The notes: generated from the letters alone by a model not told the origin. A stretch of 64,000 bases of DNA from Aspidiotus rigidus (GCA_035079385.1 JAVHKY010000071.1:2296001-2360000), one strand, 5' to 3'. Counted from the stretch's first letter, positions 10,581 through 22,635 are shown. Numbers and translations are program-made.

Positions 10581-12480
10581 TATATTAGCTTCTTTATTTA
10601 CGGTACAGACGTCATATTATTGTGACTTTACAAACACAGTTCCATATTTATCGATCAAGTAGAATATTATTTTTTTTTTTTTGTTCGTCTAAAAGCGAGA
10701 CTTTGGCTTCAAAATCTTGGAATGTATCGCCTCATTCCAGTTTATATAACACTCATTGTCTTCCAACGTATTATTTTTGACCCTTTCAGGTGTTTTGGTG
10801 TTCACGAGAGGACTTTTGCTTTTATTTTCAAGCGGAGCTTGAGATATGACCAAGTGTTCATATTGGCGGAGTTTGAAGGTTTTTATTGTGTCTAGGCTGA
10901 TTACTATATCGTATTTAAAGTTACTCTTGTTAATGACACAAACTGAAATTTCTTTTTCGATTTCAAATACTTATTTTAAGTTTTATTAGCGCGATATCTA
11001 CACGGTCTTCTTCGCTCAGTGTTTCAAAGGTTAACAGTTTTTTACAAAAAGTAGAAAAACTGAAGTTTTTAAGCGCGATTTGCCCCGGATCATATATAAC
11101 TTCCGCTGGTTTCTGAGAGATGTTAACCTTTAGAGTGGTGAGCGAAAGAAGATTTAGTTTTTTGACTCTATTTCTTTGTTTAAAATTTCTTCCAATTCGG
11201 TATTGTTCGATATCTTAATGTTCATCATTTGAGGCAGCTTTGAAATTCTGCCAGTTATTATTAGGGTTCCCTAATTTTGTCTTGCATTCTGCTTCCGGAT
11301 GGTAGGGCCCCCAATCTTTTCACAGTAACAAAATGGTTTACGGTTTGGGTTGAATTTTTTACCGTTATTATTATTTGCTGAATCTTTATCATTATTTTTG
11401 TAGGAGGTTTGTGGGTTGTCCCTAACTGTATTGTTTTTAGTAGGAGTCCGGTCTAATTGGTTTATTATGCCAATTAAATCGCTAACTGTACTGGATTTGC
11501 TTCTATCTATTCTACTGTGTAGCGACTGCAGTATACCTGCCACTACGAGCATAATTTTAGATTCTTCAGACAAAGACGGATCGCAGTCCGCTAACAATGC
11601 TAGTTTCTTAATCATACATTTGCCAAGAGAGCCGCGCAAATATTTATAATTAAAGGCGTATGTACTATCTGACCAACCTTTTGTACAGAAACAATCAGTA
11701 AACAAATTTTTCCATTTGATCCAGGATGCTAAGCCAATGTCTGTCCAAACCATTTGGTACCAGTCCTTAGCAATTCCGTCTAGAAATAACCGGAGTACCT
11801 TGTAATTTCAAGCTGTAGGGATTTCTAGGCGAGCGCATTCTTTTTCGACACTTGCGATCCACGTTTTGGCGCTTGGAGAAGATGCATTGAAGCGTTTGAG
11901 GATGGCATCCTTTGTAATCGATTGAAGTGATTGGGTTTGGAATGTTTGTTACTAATTGGAGGAATGGTTCCAGTGACTGGAGTTGTTGGTGGATATGGTG
12001 CCTCTTCCAAGTTTACGTTTCCAAAACAGGGGTTTCCCTCATCGTCAAAGTAGGTTTTTCGAAGTTGGTCATTGATTGTGATCATGGGTTGTGCGTACTT
12101 TCCTCTGGTCTGAAATGATTTCACGACGGCTTGGATGGTTGATGATTTCATCAATTCCGTATGCAATCGTAGTGGTTGATTTTTGACCAAAAACAAATAC
12201 ACTTTGTCGGTATTTTCACTTTGTAAACTCTTCACAAACGGAATAGTACTTTTGGATTTTGCGGGTCCGGCCCGGTATAAATGTGAAAACAAACGCGATC
12301 TTTTGTAACCATCTCGGTCAATAAGGTTTCGTTGCCCGGCATTTTGTAAGAGTTGTTTTCGATTTTTAATAACTGATTAAATGAAATGCAGTTCGGTTTA
12401 TAACGCAAACAAGTAAAAAAACCGTTTAAAAATGATGCGTCGATATTTCGACGAATCAAAAACTTAAGTATTTACACAAG
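10581..12480 (-). pseudogene. Ty3/gypsy-like gag-protease remnant
   Basis: Read on the minus strand from about 12340, a gag-like polypeptide is recoverable in pieces. At 11750-11830 it has FLDGIAKDWYQM followed by WIKWKNLF, the usual core of a retrotransposon gag. A Cys/His-containing segment follows near 11300 (PFCYCEKIGG), a degenerate zinc knuckle. Downstream is a retropepsin-like stretch: EVIYDPG at about 11070 in place of the D[ST]G catalytic box, and YDIVISLDTI at about 10890. The piece ends with DKYGTVFVKSQYD (about 10620), typical of the start of the pol region. Frameshifts occur near 12270 and 11100-10900, with an in-frame stop near 11800. No LTR was identified. Confidence 0.75.
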
Positions 12481-12986
12481 GACGTGGCATTGATATTATT
12501 TATACAATCAGTAAATGATAAAATAGGTACGCAGTCACGCTCACAATGAAATGGACAGGACTCGACCAGACAGAACTGAATAATAGGCAAAGATAATGTG
12601 ATCCACCTGTATCTTTACGTATTTATACATTTTTTTCTAATGAAAAAGTATCCGTCGTCTATAGGTCGTCGTTCTTGTAACTTTGATCTTTTGACCTTCG
12701 AGCAGAGGGTACTTGGAAAAATTTCAACTTACAAAATATGTAAAACGTAAGATGCATTTTCGCTACTCGTATACAATTCGCGTATTATGAGTTTAGTTTT
12801 ATGACGAACCTACAACAAACGGTCATCAGCAGAGTTGTTTTCTCTATTTTTCAGTTAGGAACGGGTACATGGAAGGCTGTATTCCGTTTGCGCACATTGC
12901 CTGAAAAAAGGGTGAAAAGGTATAGCCGTTTTGCGCGCACAAATATAGCCTCTTAGCGCAAATGAACATAGCTTGTTTGCGCACAT

Positions 12987-14137
12987 CAGGGGCGGACTTA
13001 TATATTTTGCGCATTTTGCGCCTAAGGCTATCAAAAAATTTGCGCCGCTCTTAAAATTTTCTTCTTCATCTTTAGTCTCGTCACATCGCAATTTTCGAAA
13101 TTTACGCCTCTTGGAACTAGGTAGTTTCATAGAATCGGGCACCTTCTCCTTCTTGCAAACAAATATTTGAGGCTTCTTCTTCAAATTTGTTGAATTTATT
13201 TCTTTTTGACTCGAATAATACTAGGAATCAAAATGCTCAATAATTTGTAAGAGATTTATCGTTTCCCCTAGCATAGATTTTTGCGCTTTGTTCATTTTTT
13301 CCAGAATGAAACCCCAGACACAAGCCATAATTGCTGTCTCGAATCTTTCTAATTTTAGTCGAAGACCTTTGGCTTCATTGCGAACAATAGGTTTTACATC
13401 CTTATTAGTTTCGTAAGTCTTCAATGACATGTGCACTCCTTTCTATATTTTACGGAGATTATGACTTGCATCCTCCCTTCTAGACAAACGCGTAACGGAC
13501 AATAATTTTAATGTCGTATTTTTAGCGTCACTTTGTTCAATAATAAATTGCAATACAGCCCAACGATCAGGTGAGACGCCAAAAAAATTGAATAAACCCT
13601 GTAATAAAAGGAAATAATTTGAAGATTCTGCACACGATTCAGCAGCTTCATCTCCTGAAAGATTTGTTTGATGTCCACCGCATGGAATATAGTCTGCATA
13701 TGGACTGTGTTTCTGTTTAATCGAAGTTTGAAGGCCAATATTTTTCCCTGACATATTTGCTATAGAATCATATGTTTGACCACGACAATTTTTCATGTGA
13801 ATATCTAGACTTCCCAAATAATGTGTTACACTCTTCTCCATGTCCTCCCCTTTGTGACCTACATTTGCTAAAAAGGCTAGAAAACGTTCTACTGGTACAC
13901 CATCAGGTAAAACGTAACGAATAGCTACGGTAAGCTCGTCAACATGTGCAATTGAGGGAGTGGAATCAACAATTATCGAAAAAAATCTCGCCGCGTGTAT
14001 TTCTTTCACAATCATTTCACGAACGTAATTACTCATTAAACTGACCAATTCTTCAACAGTTTTTTTTTTTTTTTTTTTTCTCAAAAATTTTGCGCCGAGG
14101 CTGCAGCCTTATCAGCCTTATGGGAAATCTGCCTCTG
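12987..14137 (-). mobile_element. hAT transposon, 1.15 kb, with perfect 8-bp target duplication
   Basis: The left end is CAGGGGCGGACTT and the right end is the inverse of CAGAGGCAGATTT, both hAT-like. Both sides are flanked by GCGCACAT (12979-12986 and 14138-14145), an exact 8-bp duplication as hAT elements make. The inside carries a decayed DUF4371/ZMYM1-type transposase on the minus strand. A homopolymer run (T on the plus strand) near 14060-14080 adjoins the start of the remaining frame. The element is internally shortened relative to autonomous relatives. Confidence 0.93.
12990..14084 (-). pseudogene. DUF4371 / zinc-finger MYM-type hAT transposase, truncated
   Basis: A single reading frame runs along the minus strand from about 14084 to 13000, interrupted by stop codons near 13443 and 13221. 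Recognisable pieces of the family are FFSIIVDSTPSIAHVDEL, ANVGHKGEDME, KNCRGQTYDSIANMSGKN, DYIPCGGHQTNL and FNFFGVSPDRW. These cover the first half of the RNase-H-like catalytic fold. The amino-terminal zinc finger and the C-terminal hAT dimerisation domain are missing. It is therefore a non-autonomous relic rather than a domesticated gene. Confidence 0.88.
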
Positions 14138-14339
14138 GCGCACATACAGTATGAATACAGAACAGGGTTTTCATAAGTAAGTCAGCATCCATACCCGAGT
14201 TTAGGCTCGACGAGCGCCGTAAGAGGCGAGACTAGGCATTTCTACAGACTGGGTTATCTAGTTCATTGCAGTTTAGGAAGATGATCGGCTCAAATGACTG
14301 CGTGAGTGACTTCCTCGCGTTGAAGAATTATTCACAAAA

Positions 14340-15110
14340 ATGCTTACGTAGCCGCATATGCAACACACAACTTTTCACCTCTACCTACAATCAAGTTTTT
14401 TTGCTTAAACTTCAACTCTAGAACTTTAATGTATTCAATGAATCGTTTTCTCAATAAGATACACCCATCCTCACCATCTCTTGCCTCTCTAATTCATTCT
14501 TGATCATCTCCGATTCTCAAGCATCTTTTAATGTTGGTTATTGTAGACTCACACACACACCCACCCATCTCATCACTTATCTTATCCTTCTTTCATGCTC
14601 TCATTACGATTCTGACCCCCCCCCCTCTCATTCAACGTATCTTTTCCTATCCCAAATTAGTTTCACTCCCGAACCCCTGCGACTCATCTCTCACAATCAC
14701 ATAGAAGCACTATCAGACGACTCTCCATTTATCGTCAACATCTTTCAATTCTTCCAATGACTAAATTCCTTTTTCCACATCTACACTTTTCAAAACTACT
14801 GAGCTCCCACTCTCTTAGTAACTCGTCAATTTTAAAGAAATCTAAATGTAAATTTAAAAAATGAAATAATTTTTACCTCTGCTTACAAGTCATCATTTCG
14901 CTCAAGTCCTTTCTTCATAACTTCAACTTATTCTATAAATCGTTCTCTCAATGAGGCTCACATATATCCTCATCACCTCTTGCCCCTCTACTTATAATTC
15001 ATTCTTGGTCATCTCGAATTCCCGAGCATCATTCAATGTTATTTCCAGCAGCTCTTCTCTTCATCCAATCATAATTTGTATTCACACTTTCATCGCAATC
15101 TATGAGAGAA
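14340..15110 (+). repeat. Imperfect ~530-bp direct duplication
   Basis: The segment from ACCTCTACCTACAATCAAGT (about 14375) through ATTCATTCTTGATCATCTCC and AAGCATCTTTTAATGTT is repeated from about 14873, with many substitutions. A further related stretch (CTCTCATGCTCTCATT) recurs near 15425. No coding signal. Confidence 0.6.
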
Positions 15111-15479
15111 TAACCGAAAAATTTTATTTTTCAGAGAATTAAACACGCACACTTATGGATGAAAACTCAAAAGAGTTATGCAATAGCAACCGCCCCACCC
15201 CATTTTGCAAGCATGGGAATAAGAACAACGCGCCATTATACGCCCCCCTTAAACCGGAGTATTTCAAAAGAATTTGATATTGGAATAAAGTCCTATTGAA
15301 AACTAAGTTGTGTACCTCACGCAGTCTCATGTTGTTGCCACAGAGCATGAATGAGGGTTAGCCACAGACTCAGTCACTCTAGACTCACACTCACATACAC
15401 TTCTCATCCCTCATCTTTTGCTTCTCTCATGCTCTCATTCCCTCTCCCACATCTGAACTCAATAACAACATCAAGCTTA

Positions 15480-16082
15480 TAGCTCCCTAATGACAGGCTC
15501 TTATTAGCTCATTAATTGAAAAGACATTAAAAGAAAAGAAATAAAATGAAACATGAAAGATTATACGGAAAGGATTGCTCACCAATACTGTAGCTTATCC
15601 TTACATAACATACATTCATGAGAAACTCAACACGAACGAAGAAATCTTTCACGCATATAAAAAACTATTTTATCACTCAAAAAAATGACAAGATTATAGG
15701 CAAAGGATTGCTGCACTAATACTATACTAACACAACACGAACGAACACATCCTTAAAATTCATTCATAAAGAGCATATCTTCACGTGTGTGAACAGGTAA
15801 CCCAAAAAATGAATAAAACTACTATGCTACAACTACACTGACAATCTACGTAATCAAAGGTTACTCTTTGCTTTTGATGACGAAAGCGACTATACCTGAA
15901 GTTTAGTACTACAAAATATTAGTAGCTCGAATATTTGCAAATTTCCTCAAATTAGTTCACGCTTCAATTTGAGATTTCTCGGGAACCAGACATCATATCA
16001 ACAAAAAAAGTTCACAATTACATTTTTAGACATGTAAATTACAGTATAGAAAATGAACAAACCATATCAGAGTTATGAGAGT
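15480..16082. other. Unassigned stretch with short repeats
   Basis: AAGGATTGCT and CACGAACGAA motifs recur at an interval of roughly 140 bp. No gene is seen. Confidence 0.4.
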
Positions 16083-16280
16083 AGGGAATTTTTTTTTTAA
16101 TTGGGTATATCTGGAGAACTACCGATCCGATCGTCAAAAAAATTCAGGTGCACAACTTCAGATATAACTCTACAACGTGCCCAAGTTTCAAGAAAATCCA
16201 TACAGTAGTCTCGGAGGAGAATCCCGGACAAATGTTGATCCATATATATATATACAAATATAAGGAAACCTGAAATTTTT
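16083..16280 (+). repeat. Dispersed repeat end, copy 1
   Basis: Homologous in order to 27985-28222: a T-run, then a TCTSGAGAACTAC-like block, CAGGTGCACAACTTCAGATA, AGAAAATCCAT and CTCGGAGGAG. A simple-sequence stretch and TATAAGGAAACCTGAA complete it. The shared terminal order with a microsatellite before the end suggests the 3-prime end of a retroelement. Confidence 0.6.
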
Positions 16281-16389
16281 TTAATGACGTAGCGATGATC
16301 TATGACCTCTAAAACGTCGAGAAAGTTCATTTCCCCCTCTTTCTGCCACAACTGTGACGGGTGTAGTACTCGCGTTTCTACAAAATGTT

Positions 16390-16727
16390 GGTAAAATTCA
16401 CGGAAGCACTTATTTCTGTATATTAGACATGATAGATGCGTATCTTCATGTGAAACTAGATGAAGAAAGCTCAAAAATTGCTGCAATCTCAACTCACCGT
16501 GGTACCTACCGCGTCAATCGGTTATTCTATGGGTTGTCAACAGCGCCCAGCATTTTCCACGCAACTATGGCACCCATATTAAATGGCCTAGAGGAGTGAA
16601 TTGCATATTTTGACGACATTCTAATTTATGGGAAATCGAAAGAAGAATGCGCTAAAAACCTCAGAAAAGCTCTAGAACGCTTTCACAACTTCAATTTGAA
16701 GTTAAACAGAAAGAAATCAAAATTTAA
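16390..16727 (+). pseudogene. Ty3/gypsy reverse transcriptase fragment
   Basis: Plus-strand translation gives FCILDMIDAYLHVKL, YRVNRLFYGLSTAPSIF, the YFDDILIYGKSKEE catalytic box and FNLKLNRKKSKF in the correct order for an LTR-retrotransposon palm. There is an in-frame TGA just before the catalytic box (about 16597) and no protease, RNase H or integrase around it. It ends abruptly in CCTAACCTAACC and T-rich sequence. It is unrelated in position and strand to the minus-strand gypsy pieces. Confidence 0.88.
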
Positions 16728-17055
16728 CCTAACCTAACCAAACCCCGAAAAATCTTTGACATCTAATTTTTTTTTTACTTTTTTTATTACTCTCCATTAT
16801 TTTTATGATTTTTTATTATTTTAATTATCCATTATTACTAATATTATTTTATTTATATTTTTTTATTAATCGCATATTTTCCCCCACCCCTGGGCGAATT
16901 GTCATGTCTTCATACTCATGATGTCACACTTATGTTATCACACTCCTACCTCACGATGTAATGTTTATCTCGAATCTTGTATTATTGCATCATTCTTGTG
17001 TCTTCTGTTATTATTAATATAATAAATACACAACAGTTCTATTATTATTTGGGTT
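16728..17055. other. T-rich low-complexity segment
   Basis: It begins with AACCTAACCTAACC, then long T and TTATT runs, ending in AATATAATAAATACACAACA. Possibly a junction between two element remnants; no gene. Confidence 0.45.
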
Positions 17056-17059
17056 TTTA

Positions 17060-18140
17060 TCATCGGTATAATTTATCATTATTCTTATTGAAGTTCTGAG
17101 TAGGGCAAAATTTAGAAGTATGTACCATTCTTTTGCATGTGAAACAAGTAATATTCTTATTGGTGGGTAACCTATTAGTGTTAGGACAGAACTGTTGTAA
17201 CGTCCCCACTTACTGAACAGAAAACAACAAATATCAGATTTACTATCTCCTTTGGTATGGAATTTTAATTGATGGTTTCTCAAACTTTGCATCGGATCCT
17301 TGTTTTGACTTGCCCATGAATGCCAATCTTGATTCATCCCCTACCACGTTGTTCTTTTTCCTCTTGCTATATTCATGTAGGAACCTGGCCTTGAAATTGG
17401 GGTAATTTCTCTCTTCCATTAGTAATGCGTCAAAATATGCTGTAACAAAGTCATATTCTTCGGGTAAACTGATTTGTAATGAAGAAATTGGCATATTTTT
17501 AGTCACCTCTTCACCGCAATTAATTAACTCATTTATCATTTCTCCCATCGCTGAAACGTGTTTTAATGCATTTGTGCTGTTTTCATTGAATTCCAGTTGA
17601 CCTCTTGTTAATATGTTTTTTGCAATTCATGTAATATTGCTTTCGCTGATTTCAATTTCATCACAAAATTCATATGCGTTTTTGACATGTTTCCCAAGAT
17701 ACATGTAAGAATATCGGCTGATCGTTTACCGGTGCTCAAAGTCTTTCCGGCATTCCGTTTTCCCAATATCTCAACACACGTACAAAACGTGAAATCAATT
17801 GACAACTATCTACTAGTGTTGTCTATCTTATAAAACATCAACTACCAAACCTGTCTACAAGTATTGATGCAACGTTACCAATACGAAAATTCGTGAGAAC
17901 GGTAAAGCGTTTGTACATACATATCCTTGCCTTCGCGGTATTCTTCTTCCATTCATCATACCTTCCATCTCGTTCACCGCCTTCACCAAAATTTTGTTTG
18001 TCGGGTACATCCTCGTCAACATGCTCCAACAAACCTTGAGTTTCCAATAATATTTGAATCAACACCAACCATTGTTGAAAATTCTCACTATTAAAGGGTT
18101 CTTTTGACGTCAAATTTCTTGACATCATCATCACTCCAAT
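17060..18140 (-). pseudogene. Ty1/copia-type gag remnant
   Basis: Minus-strand frames give the copia gag (UBN2-like) pattern. NSENFQQWLVLIQILLETQG is seen near 18060, ISLPEEYDFVTAYFDALL near 17440, and a basic segment follows. A CCHC zinc knuckle of spacing C-x2-C-x4-H-x4-C (CFTCKRMVHTSKFC) lies at about 17105-17150. These lie in different frames, so the gene is broken at several places. No integrase or polymerase follows on the minus strand; the element appears truncated at about 17060. Confidence 0.8.
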
Positions 18141-18810
18141 TCCATTTCACAGTGCTGAAATAATTTTGCCCGGTCACCAGTAGAAAAGGAAAAAAATTAA
18201 CCATAAAAACAATTACAAAACAGCCCACAATCTGCAACCGTTTTAAGGTAGGCCTAAGTGGAGCGAGAGACAAACAAAAACGTACCGGTACGCGGTACGT
18301 GAACGTGTATACAAAATATATTCAACTCTAATACACCAGAGGTAACAATCAAACGTCTTATTCATTATATATCAGTGTTCCCAAATCACAACTCAATACT
18401 TCCTTCAGTTTCTGGACAGTCCTCCGCACTTGCATCTAAGTTACTTGTTGCAGTATTTGTTCACGTACATCTATGGGAAAATGATTTAAATGAGCTTGGA
18501 TCTGAAAATGGTAAAAAATTATCAATAATATGGATCACAGATCACCGATTTGCATTCTGTGATTTAGAATCGACGATTCAATCCGTACTTCTTTAGAGGG
18601 GGGAGGTAATTGAAGGATGATAATTAAGGCGGGTGTTCTGGAGAAATCATATAAATAAGGGAGGAAGTACGTATTCCTTTAGAAATTCGCGGCTTTTTCC
18701 TCTAAGCTTTAGTGTGTACTTGCAACAACCTAATGTATCGCGTAGTCTTTGGCCACTTTATATCACAAGGTGGAACTTTCATAAGAAGGCAAAATTTGAA
18801 TATCTAATCT
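18141..18810. other. Unassigned stretch
   Basis: No gene or clear repeat recognised. Confidence 0.45.
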
Positions 18811-18813
18811 AAA

Positions 18814-18885
18814 GGCTGGTAACGTAATTGTTATCGCACACGTCATGAAAACGGGGGATCGCGGGTCGGATTCTCGCTCGGGCCA
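18814..18885 (+). repeat. tRNA-like head of a probable SINE
   Basis: About 72 bases can be drawn as a tRNA. The T-arm is GCGGG-TCGGATT-CTCGC with a seven-base loop (a degenerate B box), and a GGCTGGT/CGGGCC acceptor has two mismatches. The D-arm region contains GTAATTGTTATCGC. The anticodon arm is poor, so a working tRNA is unlikely. A tRNA-derived SINE, possibly extending to about 19060, is the better reading. Confidence 0.45.
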
Positions 18886-19546
18886 GGAAATGTTTTTGTC
18901 ATACTTCCTCTTCATTCCTTATCTTATCATTGAGCGCACGAATCATATAAAGCAGATCAGAATAAATAATTTGATCCATACTCAACGACTCGCACTCCTC
19001 CCGAGGAAGATGATATAAATGCCTGCAGATCACGAAGCGGAGGACAAAATAATCCGAATCAATTTTTGATCCGAAATCTGGAATTTAATCAATCCATACT
19101 TGGTGGATACCCGTATGAGTTTTAGAACGCGTTGGACAATCAATTGTTACTCAAATTTGTATTGGAACATATTAAAATCTTGACGCATGACATTTTGGAA
19201 CGCAACCCTGACTTACAAATTACTGTAGCGGCGTAGGAACAAATTTGCTTGACGAACATTCATGTATTTGCAATGTAACTTTTATATTATTTTTCACTTT
19301 TTAGGACAAATCTTGTAACATTTTGACATCTTTATTATTCCTATCTTGAAAAATGTACTTAGCTTTTATCCAACTGGGAAATTTTATAGATTTTTGATTG
19401 AAAATTTGACATATTGGTATTTCGCAATATCAAACAGGCTGAACAATTATGTACCGTATGATGTTTTTGTTTAGAAGAAAATTTTGATTTTGTAGCGTTG
19501 TCTCGACGCAATTTTAAATAAAATAGATGTATGTTTTTTCGACCAT

Positions 19547-21003
19547 TTTATGATTAACAATGTTTCATTCCTAGATATTAATGATTAGGTATCGATATAT
19601 TTGACAACAAAAGTCTCCTGGAATTCTCTTATGGGAAATTACATGTAAAAATCAGCCCGGCTGAAATTATTGATCTCTGCGATCTGCTTTTCCCGAGATT
19701 TCATAGGGCGTTTACAATTTTCGAACACAAAATGACGTCATCTGATTATGATCTATTATTACAAAACTTGTATTTAAAATTGTACAGTAGTAAAGTACGC
19801 TATATTTTCTCAACTTACAATGGATAATTGTCGAGTACCTATAGCCTACACATAATAATACTTGAAATGAGCGACGAAGTTGGGGGTACCGGCTGGTATT
19901 TTATATAATCCTAGTGTGATTGATATCGTGTTGATATTCACGGATTTCCTCTTTTGCTTACTTTCTTGTAGCGATTTTTCCATTTTCATGTACGAGACAA
20001 ATCTAGCCCAATCATTGAAGATTTTGGATTAATTGAAATTGAAGAGTCTTAAATGTTTGGTCACGTATCTGTTATATCGAAAGTTGGTGGTGCTAATGCT
20101 ACTGCTTGAGCTTTCTAAAAATAACGTGGGTTAGAGGAAATAAAAAAGAAAGAAAGATTGGGAAATATGTATGTACTTATATAAATTATTATGAAAGCGC
20201 GTACCTATACGATAGAACAACACGGAATTCAAAAATCGGTAAATTGAACGATGACGTCGTTCAAACGCACATTAACCTATTCCTCGTTTGGACCGTACGG
20301 AAATTGGTATTTACAAAATAACAAAGACAGTAGAGACAGGAAGTGTAAAGGTGAAGCGTCTCTAAAGGGTAGCCATCTATTAAAGCCTTTCTCTTGTCTA
20401 TTATAATGGTTAGTACGTATATTCGCTTGTACAGTATTGTATGACGTTTTAACTCACTTGGCGCCTTTTCAATCAGCAGAAAGTTGGACGACTGGAAAAT
20501 TTGATATTTCATTATTAGGCACCTTTATTATATTGGTAATTCACATCCACGAAAGTGCGCCGTACTTCGTCGACATGAAAGTGACGCGCGCGCAGAATGA
20601 GTAACAACAACAACAACAACAACAACAACAACCACAACAAAAACGACAACTTTGATACCCAATAAAATTTTTGTACCGTTGAAAGTAGAGTACCTAGCAG
20701 TTAGTTTTTTGTGTTTAAAAAATACCACCGTTATAATATTGAAAAAGATAGAGCGTATTCTACTGCTGTACAATTTTATATAAGTTTTGTAATAATAGAT
20801 AATAATCAGCATGACGTCATTTGTGTAAGGAAATTGTAAACGCTCTATAAGATCTCGGGAAAAGCAGACTGCGGAGATCAGTGATTGTAGGCGGGCCGAT
20901 TTTTACATGTGATTTTTCATAAGAGAATTCAAGGAGACTTTTGTTGTCAAATTTATCGATAATCATTAATATCTTAAGAATGAAATATTGTTAATCATAA
21001 ATA
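19547..21003. mobile_element. 1.45-kb element with ~270-bp terminal inverted repeats
   Basis: The arm at 19547-19815 is the inverse of the arm at 20745-21003. Shared pieces include TTATGATTAACAAT, GATATTAATGATTA, GACAACAAAAGTCTC, CATGTAAAAATC, GAAAAGCAGA and TGACGTCAT, continuing to TACAATTTTA and GTACGC. The interior of about 0.9 kb contains an (AAC)n run and no recognised transposase. The long arms resemble foldback or non-autonomous DNA elements. Confidence 0.75.
20603..20640. repeat. (AAC)n microsatellite
   Basis: About ten AAC units with one interruption; it lies inside the long-TIR element. Confidence 0.95.
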
Positions 21004-21020
21004 GATAATATGTACTTCAA

Positions 21021-21720
21021 CAGTGGCGTACCTAGGAAATCGTTGTGGGGGGTTCAAAAAAAATGAAAATATTATTTTTAAAAGAACAGGTAATTGAAAA
21101 TGTAGAGAAAATCTTTTTATTATGAGTTTCAATACAACTTGTACTACAGAATTAACTCTAATTTCCTAGATTTTTTTCGCTAACTCGTCGATAAGCTCCT
21201 ATGCGGTTATTGGTACTCTACGATGAATATTCATCAGAGCTAAACGTTCAAGCGATTTTCCCCCAGCGCACTTCTCAGGTACGTTTTTATTCGTTTTAGG
21301 CTTGAAAACGTCCTTTCCAGCCCTGCTGTTGTTACTGGTAACGTAGCGAGAATCAGTAACAGAGTTCGGATGTTTGGAAAATCTTTACAGATATCTAAAG
21401 CTTCAAAAACATCGTATACCTGACCCAGACATTTGGAAAACAATATTTGATACTTGATAATCAAAACTGAAAGAGGTACAAAGAGAGACGATGCTGGACG
21501 AGGAGTAAAAGCTGAATAAGAATCTGTGGATGGTGACACATTTGTATGGCGAGAATAATTACGATATGCAGGAATTTGAATGTCGGGTGAGATCGTGCGT
21601 TACTTGTTCATAAACTTATGCGACCGTATACGGCCGTGTGAAAATAGTTTTCTTTTACAAGATGATTAGGTATATGCTCTGAGGGGGGGGGGGTGTCAGC
21701 CCCCCGTTCGTACGCCACTG
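21021..21720 (-). mobile_element. hAT transposon remnant with CAGTGGCGTAC ends
   Basis: Left end CAGTGGCGTACCTAGG and right end GTACGCCACTG are inverse and hAT-like, followed inward by G-rich and C-rich runs. Both sides abut CTTCAA; the 8-bp candidates TACTTCAA and TGCTTCAA differ at one base if the right end is trimmed by two. Inside is the C-terminal dimerisation part of a hAT transposase on the minus strand. The 700-bp size implies a large internal deletion. Confidence 0.8.
21150..21560 (-). pseudogene. hAT transposase C-terminal dimerisation domain fragment
   Basis: The minus-strand frame contains FPNIRTLLLILATLPVTTAG, then LERTFSSLKRIKTYLRSALG and, after the listed frame, a LMNIHRR-like tail. 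This is the conserved hAT C-terminal signature (usually P-V-S/T-x-A-x-x-E-R-x-F-S-x-L-K). The catalytic half is absent. Confidence 0.85.
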
Positions 21721-21740
21721 CTTCAACCTTTCTATTGAGC

Positions 21741-21945
21741 TATGTTTCATTCTTAAGATATTAATGATTATCGATATATGTGACAACAAAAATCTCTTAT
21801 GAGAAATCACGTGTAAAAATCAGCCCAGCTGAAATCACTGATCTCTACGGTCTGCTTTCCCCGAGATTTCATAGGACTTTTACAATTTTCGAACACAAAA
21901 TGACGTCATCTGATTATGGTCTATTCTCACCTTTCTCACGTTTGA
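21741..21945 (+). repeat. Third copy of the long-TIR arm
   Basis: It repeats the outer arm of 19547-21003 in plus orientation, from TTTCATTCTTAAGATATTAA to CAAAATGACGTCATCTGATT. It lies on the far side of the hAT insertion, so an arm, the hAT and an inverted arm lie in a row. Confidence 0.75.
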
Positions 21946-22570
21946 CACTGCATCTGTGGATCAACGTGAGAAAACCAACCTGGCTGGCAACAAAAAATCT
22001 GAAAAATTTTTTTCGGCTTCTATATTCGAAAAAACAAAAAATTAGATACACCCCACAAAACAGTTCTATAATTAACCAATAAAGCACCACGACGCCACGT
22101 CGACTCCTTGATTGTGGGTAGACATGCGACCTACACGTATATTATTGTAAAATTCGGGCAAAATGTTATGGTCTACCATACTTTTTTTACTTGTAAATAC
22201 CAGTTTTGAACAAATGTAGAGAGAGTAGAGCTCAAAGTTACAGAAATCGCAATACAAATGTTGACACTATTGCAAACCAGGTTTATATAATTAGGGGAGA
22301 GTTACCTTAATTGGATCATTTTGGCTTTGACGTCGCCGTTTGTAGCCGCATTTGTATGGAATTTAAATTTCAGTTTATCATTAGAAAGAGTATAAACGTT
22401 TGAAAACAATAGACCAGAATTCGGAGGCTGATTGAGAATTAGACGACCAGGGAGATCCATTGGAAGATAAAAATCTGTAAGTGGTTGAACTTGAGAAACT
22501 ATTGCCCAAGTTGGACCATGAGCTCCAAAGTTGAACCACCAATTTCCATGATCGTCGAACTCAGAAATGG
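21946..22570. other. Unassigned stretch
   Basis: No gene recognised. Confidence 0.4.
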
Positions 22571-22572
22571 AA

Positions 22573-22635
22573 AGTAGCCAAAATTGGACCAGTCCAACCC
22601 ATACCCGGAATTGGACCGGTCCAATTTTGGCTACT
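22573..22635. repeat. 25-bp-arm hairpin
   Basis: AGTAGCCAAAATTGGACC is followed, 25 bases on, by its inverse GGTCCAATTTTGGCTACT. The 25-bp arms differ at one position. The TTGGACC motif also recurs nearby (22510-22800). Possibly the core of a small foldback element. Confidence 0.7.

Noticed and set aside
16725..16745. Insect telomere repeat (CCTAA)n
   Set aside because: Only two to three units are present, next to a retrotransposon fragment; not evidence of a telomere.
18814..18885. Functional tRNA gene
   Set aside because: The acceptor has mismatches, the anticodon arm is poor and the T-loop is degenerate; a SINE head fits better.
20106..20321. 71-codon frame inside the long-TIR element as a transposase
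   Set aside because: Too short and without any transposase motif.
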